A stretch of DNA of 64,000 nt from Panulirus ornatus (GCF_036320965.1 NC_092231.1:24720894-24784893), one strand, 5' to 3'. Positions 33,311 through 44,794 are shown, counted from the first letter of the stretch. The notes: a model not told the origin generated them from the letters alone. Made by a program: numbers and translations.

Positions 33311-34829
33311 TCACCTCTGCTTGGATGTTTATGCATCGAGTTTTCACGCCTTCATTTCAAGACCGCGTGCCCAGCCTGGGTGTTGGTTGTGATGGTAGTG
33401 AGCGATGGTTTCCATCCAGAGTCAGTCGTCCCCCAACCATACCAATGACAGCACATATTCTCATAAGGTTTCCGGTTAAGACACTGAGCAGCTAAAATCT
33501 TAGCTCGGCTTCGGAGCCGTACAGATGATCCTGAATCATTTGAAAGTGATGATCTGTCGTGGAAATGTGTGGAGAGGGATATTATGGACACTGAGTCTCC
33601 CATCATTGAAGGTTGACCAATATAAGGCAAGAGATGGTTCCCTCCCAAAGGTGGAAGTAGTGTTACCATTACTCGTCTAAACCTTGACAACATTATTTGA
33701 CTAGCACAGGAGGTCATTTCACAAACTTTTATAGTTTTGCTGTTTTGAGAACAAATGGCTTATGAATCACAACATTCATAATCTGTAGGTAATATTTGGC
33801 AAGGTTAGAATAAACAATGAAACATGTGCAGTACTGTGAAAGTAGTTGATGAAATTTTCTTCAAAAGTGATATTTTTTCACTGTGTAAATATCTTTGAAA
33901 TTGTGAGGTTACATAACATTTTCAAACATGAAAAAGTGAATTTTGGGAGTTGGAAAACTCATTGGTACATTGAAGACTTAATTCTACTAATATGCTGAGG
34001 CCAATCATCAACCATTTAGTGGGAGTTGAACGGTCAGAAGAAAATGTAAAATGTTCAGCTTATTCCTGACTTTTTCTCTGAGCGTCACCTCTGTGTGTGG
34101 TGAGGAGCCTTACTTTTCGTGTGCACCACTCCACCATGTCCTCGCCACTCCAGATAGCCTCATATACCAAATCCAGAGCAATTTCATGCAGATTTTATTT
34201 TCACTTGATTGTGTTACTTTTCTAAGCCAGGGATTTTATCTAAATACTTTGATTGATAATGTAATTGTATTACAGTGTATGTTTTTCACGTGTTATTGGA
34301 CTTAGCCTGCTCGAGGTTACACCGTGAGAGAAAGATTACCTTAGCCTATGGTGTATCATTAAGAGTACAGACTCATCGAAAGACTTCATACTACAAAGGA
34401 GTACACATTTCCCTGTTGCTGGAAGGTGTGTGGTCTTGGGCCGCAGGAGCCTTTAGAAAGGTCCTAGGTAACCACGATTGTTCCACAGAAATTGATTCTG
34501 GGGTAATTATAAATGAATTAATGATTAACATTTTATTCAGGTTTTTCTATGCAAATTAGGATAAGAATTCTCCTCTAGAAATATAATCCCCGTTTATTCC
34601 ACTGAATCTTTTGGTAAAATGTAATTCTTTTTCCAGTGTGTCCATTAATTTGTGATTTCCGGGGACGAATCCCCTTCAACTGGTGACCAAGTATATGAAG
34701 TTTCTACCATATATCAGGTATTGTGTTTCAGTTATCTTGCTAGCAAGAAATGTGTCCACAAACAAACACACTGAGTGAGGGTCAAATGACAAGTTCAGAA
34801 GCGTTTGCATAGAGGAAGACACTATACCC
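33311..34829. other. Unassigned stretch
   Basis: The first 350 bases may continue the transposase C-terminal region (a SRTDDPESFESDDLSW phrase on the plus strand near 33510-33560). The rest has no recognised feature. Confidence 0.4.
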
Positions 34830-36350
34830 GTAACACCAATGAGATGGAACAGGAAGAGGTCTGTAAAAACACAGAGGTATCTAGAAGAGACATCAACAGA
34901 ACACGAAGAGGTCTTGTGCCAGTCAAGGGTCATGGACCTGATGAATTTCACTATATGCTTTTTAAGATGTGTGTAGATATGCTTACTGAACCACTTGGAA
35001 TACAGTTCAGGATGTCGCCTGAAAAAGGCAAAGTGCCAAGGGAGTGGAAAATGATAAACATCACATCTGTACGTAAGAAAGGAGGCAAGGAGGAGACGCT
35101 GAACTGCAAGCCAAGTCTCCCTGAAGAGAGTGGGCTGAACGGTACTGGAAAAGATAATCAAAAAGTAAATGGATGACATCCAGCAGAGAAAAGCTTACCT
35201 AAATGAGTGACAACACCAATTAAGGGAAGCGAGGTCGTGTACAACAGACCTCTTAGATTTCTATTGGTGAGATCTGTTTTAAGACAAAAAAGTTGGCTGG
35301 ATGTAGCGTTTGTATTTGGACTGCCAAAAGCATTTGGCACTATACTAAATAGGAGGCTGATAAAGAGGCTGGATCATTAGGTACGAATATTGGGAAGATC
35401 CTCCGATGGATAGAAGGGACAAAAGATTCATATCAGAGTAGCCTTTTACAAATAGATAGAGATCACCAGTGGAGTGCCGCAGGGCTCTGTTCTAGGACCG
35501 TTAATCTTCTTGATCTGTGTGAATGGCTCGCCAACAGGTATGGACTCTTACCTGAAGTTTGCAGATGATGCAAAGATCACGTGGGAAGTACATGGGGAGG
35601 ATTGCATCATCCTACAACGAGACCAAGGGGGACTCACCACAGTTAGTGTAATACGAGGCTGATGAAATTCAAGAGAATAAGTTAATGTGTCTGGGACAAG
35701 GTAAAAGGCCTATTAATATGAATGTTACTGAAAGTAAGCTGCAGGAGGCTGACAGCGGCCCTAACCTTTTTCCATAGTCCCGCATTGAGAGGATATTAAA
35801 AAAGACACTATGAGTTTGCAAATATTAGAAGACGTTCAGGTATAAGGAAATATTCAGCAAACTGTTCACATACTACATGAGGCCAAAACTAGACTATGAT
35901 ATTCAGATTTGGCCACCACAGTGAAAGAAGAACAAAGAGCTAATTGAAAAGTTCAAGAACAGAACAATAAAGATGGTATTGGAATTAAGGGAGCTGAGAT
36001 GAAGGGAAAGGCTTAAAGACCTTAGATTTACCAACTATGGAAGAGAGAAGAGTGATGGGTGACCTGATCTCAACCTTTTACCTTTAAGTGTTTTAAACCA
36101 TATTGATGATGTACATAGAGAACATTCCTTCGAAAGATACTGGGATAGAGTAACCAGAGTCCATAACATGAAATCAAGGAAAACAAAACTGCAAAGGATG
36201 TAAAGAAGTATCTTTATAATGCAGTAGTGGTAGATGAATGCAGTAGTGGTAGATGAATGCAGTAAACGTGAGTGAGGAAGTAATGTATGCTGACAGCGTA
36301 GAGAAGTTTAAAAAGTATGATAATAGAGTTGGTTCAGAGGATGGGGCTCC
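34830..36350 (+). mobile_element. CR1-like LINE reverse transcriptase, decayed
   Basis: Broken frames read GHGPDEFHYMLFKMCVDMLTEPL and SPEKGKVPREWKMINI (34929-35060), the GPDGI...VPREWK start of CR1-type reverse transcriptases. Next come MPQGSVLGPLIFLICVN (35474 on) and YLKFADDAKITW (35553 on), which give an intact FADD box. A WPP...K.LIEKFKN region follows near 35910, then TMEERRVMGDLIS and HREHSF (36035-36125), and EKFKKYDNRV near 36300. The open run 35474-35662 carries the active site. The 3' end is interrupted by a (CT)n tract. Same family as 26935-28830. Confidence 0.8.
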
Positions 36351-36358
36351 ATGATAGT

Positions 36359-36362
<4 letters not shown>

Positions 36363-36430
<68 letters not shown>
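36363..36430. repeat. (CT)n microsatellite
   Basis: CT run of about 68 bases at the end of the CR1-like element. Confidence 0.97.
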
Positions 36431-36433
<3 letters not shown>

Positions 36434-37399
36434 CAGTAATATGTAATCTGTACACAGATGCTGGGATGTTGAATGAATGTCCTGCACATAGTCTTGTACA
36501 GTAATGGTGGAACTTAATACGTATCACAGAGATGAGTGAAGCATAATCTTTTTTTCTTTATTTTGAAGGCTTTAGTCGTGGACAAAAGTCCACATCAGTG
36601 CCAAGTCTCAATTGAAATGTGAAGTTGTCGAATGAGAGGGAAGATATAAGACGAGAGAAAAACTTTTAAGAATTTCAAAAGAAATGGAAAACCTGACTTT
36701 TTAGAAGGGTCAGACCATATTTGTAAAGATATGAGAGAATAGAGAGCTCTGATTAACCTCAGAGGTTTGGCCAAAGATACAGATATCAAAGTGACCCATC
36801 CTTGAGTTGCCAACGGCCAAAGAGTAATAATGAGTAATACATTAGTAAGTAATACATGGCTGAGGTGCTGGTGGATGCACACAAGCAACCAGATCTCGGG
36901 AGCAAAAATAAAGTAATACCTGTAGAAGATAAAAAATGAACCAAACCTACACTGTGGCATAGGGCGATTTGGTCAAGTTTTGACAAGTCGAACTAGTTTG
37001 GACTTGAATGTCTAAGTATATAGAGCTAGATCCTCCTCAGATGTGAGAGCAGAACTTCATACATGGACGGATCAGTTCTCTGCATAAATGGAGCAACTAT
37101 TCATAAATAGGATCTGTAGCATCACGACAGGACTTGATGATATATCAGACTAATGTGGGATTTTACTGTGTCCTTTGGCTATACATATACTCTGCCACTA
37201 TATTGATAAACAACTCCACATCCCCATTGCTAACCTAACACCATCCCTGTGAAGCATCATGTATCATAAGTTTTTACTTGGAAAGGCAATATATGTCTGT
37301 AGTTACGAGGATACAGTCACCTCCAGCTGTTCGCAAGCTTTATTTTACGAGTATAGTGACCTTTAAATGCTAATATGACGAAATCGTTCTTAAACAACA
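36431..37399. other. Unassigned stretch
   Basis: Nothing recognised. Confidence 0.45.
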
Positions 37400-37690
37400 A
37401 GAGTATATAGAGTGTGAGGAAGTGGACTGGAAGTTGAAGTAACAACGAAAGGGGGAACCAAGAAGGTGGAATGGTTATGAAAGACGCTTTGATTGCTCGA
37501 GGCCTGAATATGCAGGAGGGAGTTGGGTGTGCAAGGGGATGTGGTTGGTATACAGAGGCAACCTGCTGTCGATGGGCTAAGCCAGGGCATTGGAAGTGAT
37601 GTGGGGGGAAGCCATGGAAAGGTACATCGGACCTGACTGTGGATAGGTGCATAATACATGATAGCTAAATGATGGATGTGAAATAGTGGG
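37400..37690 (+). mobile_element. LINE copy G, diverged 3' fragment
   Basis: Matches the end of the main LINE coding region and tail: GATTGCTCGAGGCCTGAATATGC (cut here), GGTATACAGAGGCAACCTGC, AAGCCATGGAAAGG, GACCTGACTGTGGATAGG and TTCTTCGTCTG. It ends where the minus-strand reverse transcriptase starts. Confidence 0.75.
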
Positions 37691-38540
37691 CCATTTCTTC
37701 GTCTGATATCGATGAAAGAAATATGAGTGACTGGCAAGGCAGCCAGGTATGATGTTGTCCAAACACATTTTGACACTGTGTTGAAAGATGGTGTCAAGTG
37801 TTTTTTGTGTGAGGATGTGTCGGGGGTCAGTGTCAGATGTATTTTTGATGTCTGTTCCCAGCAGTACTATGTGGGAGGAGTGACTGTTGTTGGCTGAATC
37901 CATATATAGGATATGTTGCTCGAGGTCATTGTGTAGTTTGGTAGTAGAGTGTGTGTGGGTCTGAAGCCATGCTGTGTGGGTGGGAGTGGGATGTTTTGTT
38001 TGATTCTGTCGTGGATCAAATTATTCGCAGTGTAGTTATTGGGGATAGAAGTTATATGGGGTGGTAGGAGGAGGGGAACTGGGTGGTTTGGAGGGTTTAG
38101 GATTGGTATTAAAATGGTAAGTCTCCTTTATTTTTTGTACCCAGGAACAGTTGAAGGTATCTATAAGTGCTCAGATGTGTAGACGGACCATCGTCTCTTA
38201 TTTGAAAGTTCCATACGTTGTTAGGGCCTGAAGCAGGAGAGTCCTTAATGGTTTGGATTGTACTGCTTGTATCGGTTCGAGTGAAGTGTGGTGGGCAGTT
38301 GTTTCTGGCTGGATTTTGTGTACCACCCTCATGACGTTCTTCTTTATGGGTGAGGTTGGTTTGTGGCTGATTTTTGGGTAGTGTCTCATGAATATGTTTG
38401 TGCTTTCTCTAGGAGAAGAGATTTCATTGGAGTGGGTCGGGAGTGCTTCGTGAGAAAGAGCAGGACTAGTGCTGCCATATCAGTGGATTTTCTTTAATAG
38501 GCGCCAGTGTTGGTTGCTCTGGGTCTTGTGGTTTAGTGTG
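37691..38540 (-). mobile_element. LINE reverse transcriptase, minus strand, different family
   Basis: Reading the minus strand from 38540 down gives a worn NPKPSKPPSSP...YHPI.LLSPI block (PKPGK to YRPISLL), then MASDPHT (the HGFRP.HST box, shifted frame, near 37970), and IKNTSDTDPRHILTQKTLDT near 37790-37850 (the DISKAFDTVPRHIL box with the first catalytic Asp changed to Asn) and KMCLDNIIPGCLASHSYF. These are the fingers and palm blocks of a jockey/I-like reverse transcriptase. The fragment stops at about 37691 before the GVPQGSVL and active-site boxes, where LINE copy G lies. Confidence 0.62.
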
Positions 38541-38555
38541 TTGCAGAAGGAATGC

Positions 38556-38722
38556 TAGGTTGTACGGAAGAGGGTGGATGTGCTGGAAATGAAATGTTTG
38601 AGAATAGTATGTGGTGTAAGGTAGTTTGATGGAGCAAGTAATAGAAGGGTAAGAGAGAGATGTGGTAATAAGAAGAGCGTGGTTGAGCGAGCTGAAGAGC
38701 ATGTGCTGAAGTGTTTTGGACA
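38556..38722 (+). mobile_element. LINE copy H, small internal fragment
   Basis: Covers RRVDVLEMKCLR through GNKKSVVERAEEHVLKCFGH of the main LINE. It is bounded on the left by the minus-strand LINE region and on the right directly by a 70-bp minisatellite unit. Confidence 0.85.
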
Positions 38723-38723
38723 T

Positions 38724-38860
38724 AACCCTCCAACGAACCTCTCCCAGAATCTTCATCCCCTCTCAACCCACCACCTCCAATCAACACTCTCGAGAACCCT
38801 CCAACGCACTCCTCCCAGCGTCATCATCTCCCACAACCCGTCCCTCCCAGTCTGCGACCA
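38724..38860. repeat. 70-bp minisatellite family, locus 3
   Basis: Two units of about 71 bp with AACCCTCCAACGAACC, CTCCCAGAATCTTC and CCTCCAATCAACACTC, matching 8.3 and 16.0 kb. Confidence 0.8.
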
Positions 38861-39194
38861 GGAAAGACATTCATAGCTTCATTTCCAGCCACTTGGATAC
38901 GGTTATCAATAATAAGACAACAGTAGACTGTGATAATTTCTTATGTTCGTAGAACATAACAACAGGTAATCCTCTTGAGCTACTTAAACTCAACTGCCCA
39001 ACCAGAAATCTGTTCTCAGGAGCGGGAAATATCGTTTAAGAGTTATATAATTGATGAATATTTGAACAAGAAGAAGCCAAAATTTGAGATGGAGGAATAC
39101 AAGTTTCGTCAAACAAGTAGGAAGCTATATGTAGATATTTGACGGTTGTTTTCATGTGAATCGCTCAACGATTTGGCCAAAAAATCAACACCTT
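38861..39194. other. Unassigned stretch
   Basis: Nothing recognised. Confidence 0.45.
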
Positions 39195-39345
39195 GAGCAC
39201 GACTGTACGACCTTTGAGAACGATGGCACGACCCTTGAACACCACGGTACAACCCTTGGGTATATCGACCTGGCCTTTGACCTGACCCAAAAAGGCCAGG
39301 CTGTTTTGCCTAATGGTCGTACCGTCGTGCTAAAGGGGCTAATAA
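39195..39345. repeat. Fold-back minisatellite element, locus 5
   Basis: Left arm of about three units (GAGCACGACTGTACGACC, ACGATGGCACGACCCTTGA, ACCACGGTACAACCCTTGG). Core: CTGGCCTTTGACCTGACCC then AAAAAGGCCAG. Right arm: one inverted unit GGTCGTACCGTCGTGCTAAAG. The clearest compact example of the family. Confidence 0.82.
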
Positions 39346-39698
39346 TCATCCAAAGAATGCGTTGTCGAAGGGTGAACATAAGAACGTTTGCATACAACTT
39401 GAAAGAGTAGCAGTAGAAAGAAGCGTATCACGATTGTTGATAAAAAAAATAGCATTCGATTTCATATTACCTCTAAACAGCCGGTCTGGCGACACGTTAG
39501 GGAACGAACAGATGTGATTGCTGTCGTTACCCTTCGTTACCATCATTACTGCCATTACCATCATTACATCATCAGATGAATCACTGTCATCATTTTCCAT
39601 CCCTCGTCGTTGTTTGTTGTGTCTCTTCTTTCCCTGTAAACGTTTCACATCTCAGTCGTCTGCTTGAGATTTGAAAGACCTTCTTGTGGGAAACGAAG

Positions 39699-39699
<1 letters not shown>
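39346..39699. other. Unassigned stretch
   Basis: A few CATTACCATCATTAC triplet-like words near 39535-39570. No gene. Confidence 0.45.

Positions 39700-39780
<81 letters not shown>
39700..39780. repeat. (GA)n microsatellite
   Basis: GA run of about 80 bases with one early interruption. Confidence 0.97.
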
Positions 39781-39784
<4 letters not shown>

Positions 39785-40899
39785 TTGTATAAGGACATAA
39801 AAGAAATGAGTTATGGATGGTTTCCTATCAACCTTCCTAATGCTGTGCCGGTCTGTTGGCCAGCACAGCCACAACAGCCCGTCAGAACTAAGAAATGAGA
39901 TCAAATTCCTCGACCTTGTGAGACATAGGTAACCAGGAGAGCGATGCGGCCTCACCTTAAGACTCTGATTAGTATTTTCATCATTGTCAATCGTTCCTCC
40001 GAGTTGTATTTGTGTATCTGGTTCTTCTTCCCGTCTTTTCTCACCTCCCAAAGAAGGAAAAAAAAAGATAATTAAACGACTAATGTTGTGTCGCTCAGGT
40101 AGCTTTACCCTCGTGGAAGAGTGACGTGAGCAGGAGAGAGAAAGAGAGAGAGAGAGAGGATATTTATATGCAAATCCTGTTTATTATAAAACCCGTGCGC
40201 AAAAAGACCGAAAATTCAAAAGTGTACTTCAAAGGCTACGGTGATCAAATTTCTATGTAAGCCTCAAAGCTAAAACGCTAAAAACGACTAACTAGCTTGT
40301 GAAAATAAAATCTTTCGGAACTCAAAAGCTTTCAGAGGTACAGAAACACATCCACTCTGTTTATCAGAGCTTTTGAGATATGGCATGTGTAGCCGTGCGT
40401 TTGTGTGAGTCGGGGGAGGGGGAACCTCCACATCTCTGAAAGAGTTCTTGTGTCAACATTGACACGAATGATGAGTACTGGGGAAGGAATGAGTTTAATT
40501 GTCAAAATCCATTTATTATCCCAGACGTGCTTCAATGTGAGACTATCTCTGTCATCACGTAACGACTCATTATGAGGTGATGGTCTCATCTCGTAGGTGC
40601 CTCCAAGAACATGATATTGTTACTGTATACACTATTTCCCTGAAATATGATCCCAACTCATTATGAACATTTTCATTTGCTCTTCCGATCATAGAGATTT
40701 CCTACATGCATTTTTTGGCGTTTTATGAAAAGAAATCCTCACGTGAATCAGTCTGAACTGGATCGACGCAGCTGATAAGAAATAATGAGGGATGCCGACC
40801 ATCCCTGATTGCTTTATCTGTGTCAACACTTTCCACGGATGATTACTCGATCTTTTTCCCAGAAATAAGTACATGTTTAAAGGTAATTCCGCATGAATC
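39781..40899. other. Unassigned stretch
   Basis: Contains a short GA run at about 40134-40159. Nothing else recognised. Confidence 0.45.
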
Positions 40900-41490
40900 C
40901 CTGGAGGACGACGTGACTTAATTCCTCGAGGACGACGTTACGACCCTTTAGCACTACGGTACGACAGTTAGGTATGATGAATTGACCCTTGGCCTTACCC
41001 TTGAGGTAGGCCAAGGGCCAGACCATCATACCTGTGTTGCATCATCGTGCTCAACGACCGAACCTTAGCGCTCAGTGGTCGTATCGTCGTGCTTAAGGAT
41101 CGTACCGTAGTGCTCAATGGTCATACCGTCGTGCTTAAGGATCGTACCGTAGTGCTCAATGGTCGTATCATCATGTTCATGGTTCATACTATAGTGCTCA
41201 AGGATCGTTACCTTCGTGTTCAGTGCTCCTACCATCACGTTCAAGGTTCATACCATGGTGCTCAAAGATGGTACCATGGTGCTCAAGGATGGTACCGTGG
41301 TGCTCAAGGATCGTACCGTCGTGCTCAAGGATTGTACCGTTGTGCTCAAGGATCACACCATGGTGCTCGAGGATTGTACCGTAGTGCTCGAGGATTGTAC
41401 CTTCGTGCTCAGTGATCATACCGTCGTGCTCAGAGATCGTACCGTAGTACTTAAGGATCGTACCATCGTGCTGAAACGTCGTACCAACCC
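40900..41490. repeat. Fold-back minisatellite element, locus 6 (expanded right arm)
   Basis: Left arm: GAGGACGACGTTACGACCC and GCACTACGGTACGACAG. The core palindrome at 40971-41032 reads GGTATGATG ... CCCTTGGCCTTACC, a 5-base spacer, GGTAGGCCAAGGG ... CATCATACC. Right arm: about twenty 21-bp units (GATCGTACCGTCGTGCTCAAG type) to 41490. The unit length is a multiple of three, which produces the long open frames here. Confidence 0.9.
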
Positions 41491-42295
41491 TCCTTTGTTT
41501 CTCGTTTTACTGTTTACTTTCCTAAACCTTTTCTGTTTCACGCCCATTTCACCTTCCCTTCCTTCCCCTCTTATTATTCCACCTTCCACCTGTTCTCGTC
41601 TTTCTCCTCCCTTTCCCTCGCTCAGGATTTCGTCGATAGAGACAAAAGAAATATCAGGTATATTAAGAAAACAAGTTGGGAGAGAGGCGATGAACGGGTA
41701 CGATACACAGAGACATGAAGAATAAGAAAAGATAGCGTAATAAGCCTGAGAACACCCGAGGCCGACATTAATAATTGAATAAATCTCAATGCCAGAGAAA
41801 GCAGCAGCAGCAGCAGCATGGCGGTGTAGGACCAGAAGGAACAGTAATTACAAGACATGATTAAATACTTGGGCTCAGAAGATGCCAGGAAAATATCCCC
41901 TCATTAGTAACCATCCTGCGAGGAGCTATTGGAAGGGATTAGGTCCAAGACAGGTGTAAGCCTCCGTTTGTCGTTAGAGGGTAAATTCCCCCGTCACGTG
42001 GATATGATTCTCGTCCTTAGAGAAAAACAATAGTGAATGCGGTTTCGAGTTGAGAAATTCGTACGTAGCATTTCACAGCGAGAGATTTCTGTTATTTCGT
42101 TTAGCTTGCATAAGATTTTTTTTCGTATTTCAGATTCTATTTTTATGTTTATGTACTTATATTTTTCTACGTAGGTGAGGAATCTAATATTTTTTCTCAT
42201 TTTTTTTGTCTTCAACAATCAGCACCCTAATATATTGAAGGTTCGTTTAACCTAACCCTTTCAGCTCGGGTCAAGCGCATTTTTCTAAAAGTCAA
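41491..42295. other. Pyrimidine-rich then unassigned stretch
   Basis: C and T rich to about 41630; a short (CAG)n near 41801-41817. No gene recognised. Confidence 0.45.
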
Positions 42296-42545
42296 GTGGT
42301 GGCGAGAGAGTAGTGAAGATGAGGGTGTGGTGAACTTGAAGGTGTAGTGAAAATGAGGGTGTGGTGAACTTCAACGTGTAATGAAGAGGGAAGTGTTGAA
42401 GGTGTGGTTAAGTTGGTGTAACGAAGAGGGGGAGTGTTGAAGGTGTGGCGAAGAGGAAGTCAGAGAGAAATTGAGGGTGTAGTGAAGAGGAGGTTGTAGT
42501 TTAAGACATCGTCTTAGTAGAACCGGAAGGCTGTAGTGAAGATGA
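42296..42545. repeat. Degenerate GT/GA-rich minisatellite
   Basis: Loose units such as GTAGTGAAGATGAGGGTGTG, GGTGAACTTGAAGGTG and GAAGAGGGAGTGTTG recur about seven times. Confidence 0.7.
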
Positions 42546-42727
42546 TTTTAGTGGTGTCTCGCTCTGTAGTGAACATGGTGGTGTGGGGGTAGTGCCCCAA
42601 GGAGATACACTGCATTCACTTGCAAATGTTGACTCTTTTTTTTTTGTGTGTGTGTGGGTGTCTTTTGTACTTTATGACTTATCGTCTTATGTACTTGCGG
42701 GTGGCTGATGTGGGATACAAAAACATC

Positions 42728-42790
42728 GAAGAGCGCCGGTCGGATGGCCTTACTAAAAAATTCAATCGGGAGTAGCGACGGGCGGTGAAC
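42728..42790 (-). rRNA. 18S rRNA 3'-end fragment (pseudogene)
   Basis: On the minus strand this reads TTCACCGCCCGTCGCTACT, CCGATTGAATTTTTTAG and TAAGGCCATCCGACCGGCGC. This is the universal stretch near the 3' end of nuclear small-subunit rRNA (ACCGCCCGTCGCTACTACCGATTGAAT). Only about 60 bases remain and there are a few mismatches, so it is a fragment and not a functional gene. Confidence 0.85.
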
Positions 42791-43741
42791 TGGTGAACTT
42801 ATACTTTTGGATTTATTTTCCGTGTAGTCGTAGCTGTGTTTAAATTTTCTATCCACTATGTTTACTTATACTTTCGTACTTCTTTTCTTTGCTTACTTTT
42901 CATTCTGCACGTCTTTTGTCATATATTGGTATTTTGGGTCTTTGTATTCAGTGTACTGTCTTTTGATTTTTTTTTTGTGTGTACTTGTATTTTTAGGCTT
43001 CTCTCGTCTTTTATACTTTCACTTTTGGACATTTTTGTTCTGTTCCTTTGTTTTGGGACATTTTGTGTTGCATACCTATACGTATCTAAGTCTTATGTAC
43101 TTGTATCTTGGAAATTATGGTGTGGTCTGCTTATACATTTAGTCTTTTTTATAATTATATTTTTTTATACCTTAGTGTTCCACCTTTTTTTCATTTTTTT
43201 TTTTTTTTTGCCTTTATGCTTTCAATAGATGAATTAGAATAGTTGTAAGTTGTAGAGTTTTCGATAAGACACTGGAAATTTCCTTCAAATAGTGCAGCAA
43301 CAACCAGAAATTATTCATAAAGTAAGACCTTTTCCACATCATGCAAAGTATTAAGAATATATTATATCCCAAGCGCAGGAACCTCGTGATTAAAGGTTGG
43401 AAACTTTATGCAAAAAGAGAAGAAAAATCCTGATGGTTTTCGATGTTGCAAACACCTTCATTATCAACATTATATATATATTCATAATTTCGTCCGAGAA
43501 GAAAATTTCACTGTCTTTCAATATTTATTGAATATAATCGCTTCTCACTGTTTGTATCAACAATAAATGATTTCACCGTTCTTAAATGTATGTTCAATGT
43601 TATTATCATTTTCACTTCAACATTTATATTTTCACTCCAATATTTTTTTTTTTTTTCAAATCTTGGTTATTCAGTATTATTACTGTATTGTTTCCTGTCG
43701 ACTATACTATGATGAGTTTATCGGTAATTTCTCGCAAGATG
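42791..43741. other. T-rich stretch
   Basis: Between 42840 and 43215 the plus strand is T-rich with recurring TACTTTT, TTTTGGACATTTT and CTTATGTACTT words. The 130-codon hydrophobic frame across it reflects composition. The rest is AT-rich. Confidence 0.5.
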
Positions 43742-43850
43742 TGGGGAAATTTAGCGTAATGTCATGATAAAGAATTTAGCGTAATGTCATGATAAAGAAT
43801 TTAGCGTAATGTTGTTACGAGGAATTTAGCGTCATGTCGTTATGAGTAAT
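43742..43850. repeat. Four-copy tandem repeat, 27-29 bp
   Basis: Units of AATTTAGCGTAATGTCATG with ATAAAG or TTACGAGG spacers; the first two copies are identical. Confidence 0.9.
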
Positions 43851-43899
43851 TAACCTCCACCTGTCTTACCACAATGATAAGCTTATTGAGAATGATAAT

Positions 43900-44640
43900 T
43901 GTGTACGACGTTACTACCCTGGGGTACGACGATACGACCCTTAGGCATGACGGCTTGGATCATGAAGGTCATGATAACTGAGGGTCGTGTTTAAGGGTCG
44001 TGCTGTTGTCGTCAAGGTTAAGGGTCGTATCGTCATTGTCAAGGTTAAGAGTCGTGCTGTAGTCGTCAAGGTTAAGGGTCGTCTCGTCGTTGTTAAGGTC
44101 AGTGGTCGTGCCGTCGTTGCTAAGGTCAAGGGTCGTGCCGTCGTTGCTAAGGTCAAGGGTCGTGCCGTCGTTGCTAAGGTCAAGGGTCGTGCCGTCGTTG
44201 CTAAGGTCAAGGGTCGTGCCGTCGTTGCTAAGGTCAAGGGTCGTGCCGTCGTTGCTAAGGTCAAGGGTTGTGCCGTCGTTGCTAAGATCAAGGGTCGTGC
44301 CGTCGTTGCCAAGGTCAAGGGTTGTGTCGTCGTTGCTAAGGTCAAGGGTCGTGCCGTCGTTGCTAAGGTCAAGGGTCGTGCCGTCGTTGCTAAGGTCAGT
44401 GGTCGTGCCGTCGTTGCTAAGGTCAAGGGTCGTGCCGTCGTTGCTAAGGTCAAAGGGTCGTGCCGTCGTTGTTAAGGTCAGTGGTCGTGCCGTCGTTGCT
44501 AAGGTCAAGGGTTGTGCCGTCGTTGCTAAGGTCAAGGAGTCGTGCCGTCGTTGCTAAGGTCAAGGGGTCGTGCCGTCGTTGTTAAGGTCGAGTGTCGTGC
44601 TGTCGTCGTTAAGGTCAAGGGTCGTGCCGTCGTGATCAAT
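43900..44640. repeat. Fold-back minisatellite element, locus 7 (27-bp units)
   Basis: Left arm: TGTACGACGTTACTACCC and GTACGACGATACGACCC. Core: AGGCATGACGGCTTGGATCATGAAGG. Right arm: more than twenty units of a 27-bp variant (GGTCGTGCCGTCGTTGC plus TAAGGTCAAG) that differs from the usual 21-bp unit by six extra bases. Unit copies are nearly identical in the middle, so this array expanded recently. Open frames on both strands are by-products. Confidence 0.92.
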
Positions 44641-44794
44641 TACAGTGTCTGCGTCTCTCGACTCCTCAGGCGTTACATTCATATTTTTCTTGACGTTTTT
44701 GTTCCGTAACGTTGAATATCATGTCTTGTTTCCTGGGGAGAAAAATGTATCATAAAAAATATGTGAGGAAATATTACGAGTGTAAAGAGACGCG

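Noticed and set aside
41047..41725. 169-codon frame with VVLKDRT-type repeats
   Set aside because: 21-bp right-arm units of the fold-back element translated in phase.
42836..43228. 130-codon hydrophobic frame resembling a multi-pass membrane protein
   Set aside because: The underlying DNA is T-rich low-complexity sequence; T-rich codons automatically give Phe, Leu and Val. No start context, splice site or conserved motif.
43941..44557. Long open frames of about 155-190 codons on both strands with repeated short motifs
   Set aside because: Produced by a 27-bp tandem array whose unit is a multiple of three; open on both strands at once.
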